Source: an uncultured Devosia sp. (GTDB taxonomy: Bacteria; Pseudomonadota; Alphaproteobacteria; Rhizobiales; Devosiaceae). From it: 11,105 nt of DNA. The stretch is taken from contig CAMLKN010000057.1 of assembly GCA_946480655.1 (NCBI GenBank), forward strand, positions 1 through 11,105, written 5' to 3'. A model generated the notes under the pieces. That model was not told where the DNA came from. It did no database searches and was given only the letters and a program-made list of their open reading frames with translations. Positions within the stretch are counted from its first letter, which is position 1. The number at the start of each line of letters is the position of its first letter. The translations under genes and the position numbers were made by a program. Below are positions 6,349-11,105 of the stretch, one piece after another.

Positions 6349-7110
6349 TCAGAGGCCGTCGCGGCCGCGGAAGCGGCGTTGGTAATCAGGATCGTAGAGC
6401 GAACTTTCGCGGAAGTCTTGGGCCGCGAGCCCCTTGCCGACGAAGATGATGGCGGTGCGCTCGATGGCTGGATCGAACCGGGCTTCGATGTCGCCGAGGG
6501 TGCCGCGTATGATCACTTCGCCGGGCCAGCTGGCATGGGCGACTATGGCGACGGGACAGTCGTCACCGTAGAGCGGGCGCAGGTCCGCGACGACCTTGCC
6601 CAGCGAATGGATGGCCAGATGGATGGCCAAGGTCGCGCCGGTGGCGCCGAATGCGGAGAGTGTTTCGCCCTCGGGCATGGGCGAGGCCCGGCCGCCGACA
6701 CGGGTCAGAACCACGGACTGATTGACGGCCGGAATGGTGAGCTCGCGTCCGAGCGCTGCTGCGGCTGCAGCGAAGGCCGGGACGCCGGGAGTGAGGGTAT
6801 AGGGGATGCCGAGACGGTCGAGCCGCCGCATCTGTTCGGCCACGGCACTCCAGATGGAGAGATCGCCCGAATGGAGACGCGCCACATCTTCGCCGGCAGT
6901 ATGGGCGCGCACATATTCGGCTTCGATCTCGTCGAGTGACATGGGCGCGGTGTCGACGAGACGGGTCCCGGGCCCGCACCAGTCGAGCATCTCGCGGGGC
7001 ACGATGGAGCCGGCATAGAGACAGACCGGGCAGCGCGCGAGGAGATCGCGCCCGCGCACGGTGATGAGATCGGCCGCGCCGGGGCCGGCGCCGATGAAAT
7101 GCACGGTCAT
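6349..7110 (-). CDS. cobM: precorrin-4 C11-methyltransferase CobM
   Basis: A 253-residue cytoplasmic SAM-dependent methyltransferase of the aerobic cobalamin pathway that methylates precorrin-4 at C11 to give precorrin-5. It shows the tetrapyrrole methylase fold: the N-terminal glycine-rich strand [13 protein letters not shown] at 3-15, then [10 protein letters not shown] at 80-89, which is characteristic of CobM/CbiF, and the TPGVPAF region near 108-114. The start at 7110 (ATG 7108-7110) overlaps the cobL stop as ATGA and gives the canonical [12 protein letters not shown]-terminus. A further in-frame ATG six codons upstream (7128) lacks a ribosome binding site and would run into cobL. It is the last gene of the cob operon, and 70 bases separate it from the SDR. 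Length matches the family (about 250). Confidence 0.95.
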   Translation of the reverse strand: MTVHFIGAGPGAADLITVRGRDLLARCPVCLYAGSIVPREMLDWCGPGTRLVDTAPMSLDEIEAEYVRAHTAGEDVARLHSGDLSIWSAVAEQMRRLDRLGIPYTLTPGVPAFAAAAAALGRELTIPAVNQSVVLTRVGGRASPMPEGETLSAFGATGATLAIHLAIHSLGKVVADLRPLYGDDCPVAIVAHASWPGEVIIRGTLGDIEARFDPAIERTAIIFVGKGLAAQDFRESSLYDPDYQRRFRGRDGL

Positions 7111-8318
7111 GCCTTCGTCCAACGCCATTGGGTGATCGGCATGGCAGGACGCCAGCCGCTCATTGTGCCGAGCGGGACTGCCTGGGCGACGGACAGGCGG
7201 ACGAGCTCGCCGCCATGCCGGGCCTGAAGCGTGAGCAGCGCCTGCTCCATTTCGAGGCTGACGGCATTGGCGACCAGCCGCCCATCGGGCCTGAGGGCGC
7301 TCATGGCGGCGTCCATGACGCCGGGCGTGGTGCCGCCGCCACCGACGAAGACGGCATGCGGGGCATCGAGCCCGGCCAGGGCCGAGGGGGCAGCGCCGCC
7401 GACGACGCGCAGGTCGGGGACGCCGAAATGCCTTGCATTGCGGGCAATGCGCTCGGCCCGTTCGGGTTCGCTTTCAATGGCAATGGCCCGCAGGCTTGGA
7501 TCGGCCAGCATCCATTCGATGCCGATGGAGCCCGATCCCGCCCCGATATCCCAGAGCAATTCGCGCGGACGCGGCGCGAGAGCCGAGAGGGTGAGCGCGC
7601 GAATGTCGCGCTTGGTGATCTGCCCATCATGCTCGAAGAGGGCGTCTTCGAGGCCCGCGGCGCGCGGCAAAATTCGGGCACCGGGCAGGGGCACGACGGT
7701 GACGGCGCAAACATTGAGCGGGTCGATATCGGCAAAGGTGAAGCTGTCGGCCATTTGCGAGCGCATGGCTTCGCGCGGGCCGCCCAGGGCCTCAAGCACG
7801 GTAATGATCGAGCGGCCGAACCCGGCCTCGACCAGGAGCGCCGCCAGGGCGCCCGGCCCCTTTTCGTCGGAGGTCAGCGCCAGGATGCGCGCCCCGGCAT
7901 GCAGATGCGGCCGGATGAGGTCGATCGGGCGGCCATGTAGCGACAGGCTCACCACATCCTGCAAGGGCCAGCCAAGCCGGGCAGCCGCGAGGCTGAAGGC
8001 AGATGGATGGGGAATGACCAGCATCTGCGCCGGATCGACATGGCGCGACAGGGTCGCGCCGACCCCGTAGTTGAAAGGGTCACCGGAGGCGAGGACGCAG
8101 ACCTTGCGACCGCGCGCCGCCAGCACCGCCTCGATGGAATTGGTGAAGGGAGTCGTCCAGGCAATCTGCTCGCCATGGATGGCCGGCCCGGCCAGGTCGA
8201 GATGGCGGGCACCGCCAAAGACGATCTCGGCGCCGGCCAGGGCCGCGCGGGCCGCGGGGGAGAGGCCATAGAGGCCGTCTTCGCCGATGCCGACAATGGT
8301 GAGCCATGGCACGGTCAT
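7107..8318 (-). CDS. cobL: precorrin-6Y C5,15-methyltransferase (decarboxylating) CobL, CbiE-CbiT fusion
   Basis: A 403-residue two-domain enzyme that methylates precorrin-6B at C5 and C15 and decarboxylates the C12 acetate chain, giving precorrin-8. Residues 1 to about 205 are the CbiE tetrapyrrole-methylase domain, with [10 protein letters not shown] at 7-16 and [11 protein letters not shown] at 77-87. Residues from about 225 to the end are the CbiT domain, a class I SAM methyltransferase with the glycine-rich motif [14 protein letters not shown] starting at 256 and a later VFVGGGG strand. The C-terminus carries [12 protein letters not shown], typical of CobL. Full-length fusion is the normal state in the aerobic pathway. 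The ATG at 8318 overlaps the cobJ stop by one base (TGATG) and has GGAG nine bases upstream. Its substrate comes from CobK, whose gene is not seen between cobJ and cobL. Confidence 0.96.
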   Translation of the reverse strand: MTVPWLTIVGIGEDGLYGLSPAARAALAGAEIVFGGARHLDLAGPAIHGEQIAWTTPFTNSIEAVLAARGRKVCVLASGDPFNYGVGATLSRHVDPAQMLVIPHPSAFSLAAARLGWPLQDVVSLSLHGRPIDLIRPHLHAGARILALTSDEKGPGALAALLVEAGFGRSIITVLEALGGPREAMRSQMADSFTFADIDPLNVCAVTVVPLPGARILPRAAGLEDALFEHDGQITKRDIRALTLSALAPRPRELLWDIGAGSGSIGIEWMLADPSLRAIAIESEPERAERIARNARHFGVPDLRVVGGAAPSALAGLDAPHAVFVGGGGTTPGVMDAAMSALRPDGRLVANAVSLEMEQALLTLQARHGGELVRLSVAQAVPLGTMSGWRPAMPITQWRWTKA

Positions 8319-9070
8319 CAGCTGGCGCTCCGCGGAGAATAGACCAGCGGATCCATGCCGGGCCGCTCGACGATGCGCGTTTCGGCCGAGCCGATAATGA
8401 TGCAGGTGGCCATGTCGGCCTGCTGGCGATCCGCTTCGCCCAGCGGCAGGACAACGAAATTTTCGTCAGGACGGCCGACGGCGCGCCCGAAGATGACCGG
8501 CGTCGTGACGGGCAGGACTTCGCGCAGGATCCTGAACGCCGTAGCCAATTGCCAGGGCCGGGCCTTCGATATGGGATTGTAGAGGGCAATGACGAGGCCG
8601 GCCTCGGCCACAGCGCGCAGGCGGCGCTCGATCAATTCCCAGGGCTTCAAATTGTCCGAAAGCGAAATGGCGCAGAAATCGTGGCCGAGGGGCGCTCCGG
8701 CGCGGGCGGCAACAGCCAGCATGGCGGTGACGCCAGGCAGGACCGTGATATCAAGCCGTCGCCAGGTCTCGGGACCATGCTCGACGGCTTCGCAGATGGC
8801 GGCCGCCATGGCAAAGACGCCCGGATCGCCCCCGGAGACGACGCAGACCGAGGCGCCCTTCGAGGCGGCATCGAGCGCGGCGCGGGCCCGGTCGATCTCC
8901 TCGCGATTGTCCGAGGCCATCCGCTGCTGGTCTGGGCGCAGGGACAGGCGATCGAGATAGGGTCCATAGCCGAAGAACTGCTCCCCCTGGGCAATGGCGT
9001 CCATGACCTGCGGCGTGGTCTGGCTGGGATTGCCCGGCCCCGTGCCGATGACGGTCAGCTTGCCCGTCAT
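8318..9070 (-). CDS. cobJ: precorrin-3B C17-methyltransferase CobJ
   Basis: A 250-residue SAM-dependent methyltransferase that methylates precorrin-3B at C17 and drives ring contraction to precorrin-4, the key step that creates the corrin skeleton. Visible motifs are the N-terminal VIGTGPGNP at 7-15, GYGPYLDRL at 34-42, which is characteristic of CobJ/CbiH, and SGGDPGVFAM at 79-88, the conserved SAM-side glycine loop. Further on are LPGVTAM and ALYNPISKARPWQL, also typical of this subfamily. The ATG at 9070 overlaps the cobI stop as ATGA, with GGAG nine bases upstream. The length matches the single-domain CobJ of alphaproteobacteria (about 250). In the classical cob order cobK would follow, but here cobL begins on the last base of the cobJ stop. 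Confidence 0.96.
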   Translation of the reverse strand: MTGKLTVIGTGPGNPSQTTPQVMDAIAQGEQFFGYGPYLDRLSLRPDQQRMASDNREEIDRARAALDAASKGASVCVVSGGDPGVFAMAAAICEAVEHGPETWRRLDITVLPGVTAMLAVAARAGAPLGHDFCAISLSDNLKPWELIERRLRAVAEAGLVIALYNPISKARPWQLATAFRILREVLPVTTPVIFGRAVGRPDENFVVLPLGEADRQQADMATCIIIGSAETRIVERPGMDPLVYSPRSAS

Positions 9071-9792
9071 GGCCTCGCGCTCCAGCCGGGCACGAGGACG
9101 AGCGAGAAGTAGGGGGCGCTGTCATCCGGCTTGTCGGCGAGTGCGATGGAGGCGCCATTGTCCATGGTGCCGCGCTCGACATAGACGGCCCCTTCGAGGC
9201 GGCCCGCCTCGTTGAGGGCGGCGCGAACCTTGGGCAGGTTGCGCCCCAGCTTCATGATGACGGCGCCCTGCGTGTCATTGAGCCGGCGCGATAGCTCCTG
9301 CTGGTCGAGCGTCCCCGGCAGGATGGTGAGGATATCGTCGCCCTGCACCAGCGGCAGGCCGGCAGCGGACCAGCAGCCCGACATGGCGGTGATGCCAGGG
9401 ATGACTTCGGTGGGGTAGCGCGGCGCGAGGCGCACATGCAGGTGCATGTAGCTGCCATAGAAGAGCGGGTCGCCCTCGCTGAGCACGGCAACGGTGCGGC
9501 CGGCATCGAGATGCGCGGCGAGGCGCTCGGCGGCCTCGGCGTAGAAGCCCTGGATCTGGTCCTTGTAGCCATCGTCATGGCGGTGGAGTTCGGTGGTCAC
9601 CGGATAGTCGAGCGCTTCCTCGATCTGGCCGGGATGGAAATGCGAGGCCGCGATGGCGCGCGCATTGCTCGGATTGCCGCGCTTGGCGAAATAGGCCACG
9701 ACATCGGCCGAGGCGATGGCGCGGGCGGCCTTGAGGGTGATGAGGTCCGGATCGCCCGGACCGGTGCCGACGCCGATGAGTTTCCCGGTCAC
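9067..9792 (-). CDS. cobI: precorrin-2 C20-methyltransferase CobI
   Basis: A 241-residue SAM-dependent methyltransferase that converts precorrin-2 to precorrin-3A by methylating C20, the committed step that diverts the siroheme precursor into cobalamin. Motifs are IGVGTGPGDPDLITLKA from residue 6, AYFAKRG at 33-39, LSEGDPLFYGSYMH at 104-117 (characteristic of CobI/CbiL) and VIPGITAMSGC. The start is GTG at 9792, overlapping the cobH stop as GTGA, with a GAGGG Shine-Dalgarno (complement of 9800-9804) seven bases upstream. The N-terminus it gives matches the family exactly. Length is normal for the family (about 240). Confidence 0.96.
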   Translation of the reverse strand: MTGKLIGVGTGPGDPDLITLKAARAIASADVVAYFAKRGNPSNARAIAASHFHPGQIEEALDYPVTTELHRHDDGYKDQIQGFYAEAAERLAAHLDAGRTVAVLSEGDPLFYGSYMHLHVRLAPRYPTEVIPGITAMSGCWSAAGLPLVQGDDILTILPGTLDQQELSRRLNDTQGAVIMKLGRNLPKVRAALNEAGRLEGAVYVERGTMDNGASIALADKPDDSAPYFSLVLVPGWSARP

Positions 9793-10421
9793 AGGCCAGC
9801 CCTCGCCAGGGCATTGAGGCAGGCCGAGGTGATGGCGCTGCCGCCCAGCCGCCCGCGAACGATGGCATAGGGCACGCCATAGGAATTCTCGGCCAGCGCA
9901 TCCTTGGATTCGGCCGCGCCGACAAAGCCCACTGGCATGCCAAGGATGGCGGCCGGTTTTGGGGCCCCGTCGCGCAGCATTTCGAGCAGATGGAAGAGCG
10001 CGGTCGGCGCATTGCCTATGGCGACCACGGCGCCTTCGAGATGCCTGTCCCAGAGATGCAGCGCGGCGGCCGAGCGGGTATTGCCGATGGCGGCGGCGAT
10101 GTCGGGCGTGCGGGGATCGCGCAGGGTGCAGATGACCTCGTTATTCGCCGGCAGGCGGGCGGCGGTGACTCCGCGCGCCACCATTTCGGCATCGCAGAGA
10201 ATGGGCGCACCGGCCATCAGCGCACGGCGCGCAGCGGTGACGAAGCCTTGGCCGAAGACGAAATGCTCCGCCGCGTCGACCATGCCGGCGGCGTGAATCA
10301 TGCGGACGGCAAGTTCGGCCTCGTCATCGGCGAAGCGCGAGAGATCGGCCTCGGACCGGATGATGGCGAAGGACTGGCGATAGATGCTGTCGCCATCCTT
10401 GATGTAGTCGTACTGGGTCAT
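9789..10421 (-). CDS. cobH: precorrin-8X methylmutase CobH
   Basis: A 210-residue enzyme that moves a methyl group from C11 to C12 of precorrin-8 to form hydrogenobyrinate. The catalytic histidine of the family is present as His43 in MIHAAGMVD (41-49), followed by the LPANNEVICTLRDPRTP region and the C-terminal GRLGGSAIT motif, all typical of CobH/CbiC. The open frame extends upstream to 10571, but the ATG at 10421 overlaps the cobG stop as ATGA and gives the normal family length and N-terminus (MTQYDYIKDG). A CAGGG element lies about six bases upstream of the ATG. It acts late in the ring pathway although it is encoded second in the operon. Confidence 0.96.
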   Translation of the reverse strand: MTQYDYIKDGDSIYRQSFAIIRSEADLSRFADDEAELAVRMIHAAGMVDAAEHFVFGQGFVTAARRALMAGAPILCDAEMVARGVTAARLPANNEVICTLRDPRTPDIAAAIGNTRSAAALHLWDRHLEGAVVAIGNAPTALFHLLEMLRDGAPKPAAILGMPVGFVGAAESKDALAENSYGVPYAIVRGRLGGSAITSACLNALARAGL

Positions 10422-11105
10422 TGTCTGCCCTGGTGCAGGACGAGGGCATCGGCAAGCCCGGCCTCGTCCAGGATGTGCACTGGCGTATCGCCCGCCCGGC
10501 CATCGATGACAAGGCCAATCCCGTCCGGGCGTCCCACCAGCGTCACTTCGGCGCGGCGTGGATGGGCGCAACCCTTGGCGCAGCCGGAGACATGCAGATG
10601 CCGGTCCGGAAGCATATGAGGCGCGAGCCTGGCGGCGATTTCGCGCGTCGGGATATGGCCCGAAGTGCAGCCCCGATTGCCGATACAGGCGCTGACGCGG
10701 CGGCGGGGATCATCGGAGCGGGTGATGAAACCGAGGGTGGCTGCGACCTCGATCAGCGTTTCGGGTGCGTTGTCGAGGTAAAGGCTGTGATCGGGGCCAA
10801 GGCGCAGGGTTTCGGTGCCCGCAGTCGCGGCCGCGTCGCAAAGGGCGATCAGACCCGGGCTGCGGACGGAGCCAAAGGGCAGGGCGATGGGTGTGGTGTA
10901 ACCATTGGTGAGATTAAGCCTGCCGGTCGGCTCATTCGCCCTGTCGCGGACGGGAGAGGGAGCCGGTGCGCCGGAGGCCGGGAAGAGGTCCGTTGCCCTT
11001 GCCTCGGGCCCCATGGCGGCAAGGGCGCCGAGCAGCGCCAGGGCTGTCGCGATGGCGCCGTCCGCATCGACCTGCTGCGGCTTGCCGCCGCCCAGGGTCA
11101 AGGCC
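10418..11105 (-). CDS. cobG: precorrin-3B synthase CobG (C-terminal part; N-terminus outside window)
   Basis: The frame is open from the right edge to the TGA at 10418-10420, giving 228 visible residues. CobG is a nitrite/sulfite-reductase-like oxygenase with one 4Fe-4S cluster. It uses O2 to convert precorrin-3A to precorrin-3B (C20 hydroxylation and lactone formation), and its presence marks the aerobic cobalamin route. The cluster ligands are visible as a C-x5-C pair in ACIGNRGC (Cys codons at 10685-10687 and 10667-10669) and a C-x3-C pair in SGCAKGCAHP (10580-10582 and 10568-10570). This is the ferredoxin-like siroheme-reductase signature. The TTG at 11099-11101 could start a frame, but it lies mid-protein and is not a real start. 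Roughly the N-terminal half of a usual CobG is off the edge, together with the operon promoter. The stop overlaps the cobH start as ATGA. Confidence 0.93.
   Translation of the reverse strand, partial: ALTLGGGKPQQVDADGAIATALALLGALAAMGPEARATDLFPASGAPAPSPVRDRANEPTGRLNLTNGYTTPIALPFGSVRSPGLIALCDAAATAGTETLRLGPDHSLYLDNAPETLIEVAATLGFITRSDDPRRRVSACIGNRGCTSGHIPTREIAARLAPHMLPDRHLHVSGCAKGCAHPRRAEVTLVGRPDGIGLVIDGRAGDTPVHILDEAGLADALVLHQGRQ

Noticed and set aside
6607..6629. Short tandem repeat ATGGATGGCCA twice with one base between
   Set aside because: It encodes a repeated LAIH inside CobM, in a segment where CobM proteins normally read similarly, so it is coding constraint and not a separate element.
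5874..10619. Several plus-strand open frames of 190-270 codons opposite the SDR and cob genes
   Set aside because: They mirror conserved cob coding sequence on the opposite strand and are Gly/Arg/Asp-rich. No Shine-Dalgarno or family motif was seen.
10418..11105. Cobalamin riboswitch or promoter for the cob operon
   Set aside because: cobG is still open at the right edge, so the leader is outside the window. No riboswitch-like segment could be placed in the visible sequence.

Overview
This high-GC window looks like the chromosome of an aerobic alphaproteobacterium, most plausibly of the Hyphomicrobiales (Devosia- or Rhizobium-like). The grounds are the strong G/C third-position bias, the dense translationally coupled genes, and a cobG-containing (oxygen-dependent) cob cluster in the order known from that group. 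The taxonomic placement is an inference. I see no mobile element, CRISPR array, tRNA or rRNA.

Left half, plus strand (1-5492): a compact six-gene operon cut by the left edge. It encodes a periplasmic solute-binding protein (N-terminus missing), two separate six-helix ABC permeases, an ABC ATPase, a divergent glycerophosphodiester phosphodiesterase (GDPD)-like hydrolase, and an inositol-monophosphatase-family phosphatase. Genes overlap by 4 bases (GTGA, ATGA) or are separated by 1 to 9 bases, so they are almost certainly co-translated. The transporter belongs to the broad Fe3+/sugar-phosphate/aminoethylphosphonate/polyamine superfamily. The two soluble enzymes suggest import of a phosphodiester such as glycerophosphoinositol, hydrolysis in the cytoplasm, then dephosphorylation. 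That substrate assignment is inference only.

Middle, minus strand (5502-6278): a classical short-chain dehydrogenase/reductase, convergent with the transport operon with only 9 bases between the stop codons. Upstream of it is a 70-base gap to the cob genes that holds two interleaved perfect 8-bp inverted repeats.

Right half, minus strand (6349-11105): the aerobic corrin-ring operon cobG(partial)-cobH-cobI-cobJ-cobL-cobM, transcribed right to left, with every junction overlapping by 1 or 4 bases. CobI, CobG, CobJ and CobM carry precorrin-2 through 3A, 3B and 4 to precorrin-5; CobL converts precorrin-6B to precorrin-8; and CobH makes hydrogenobyrinate. CobF (precorrin-5 to 6A) and CobK (6A to 6B) are absent. 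cobK is notable because in the classical order it lies between cobJ and cobL, and here those two genes overlap directly. The operon promoter and any cobalamin riboswitch would lie beyond the right edge.

No gap between genes exceeds 300 bases. The window is mostly ordinary metabolic DNA. The best leads are the transporter/GDPD/phosphatase operon with its altered active-site motifs, the missing cobK, and the interleaved inverted repeats.
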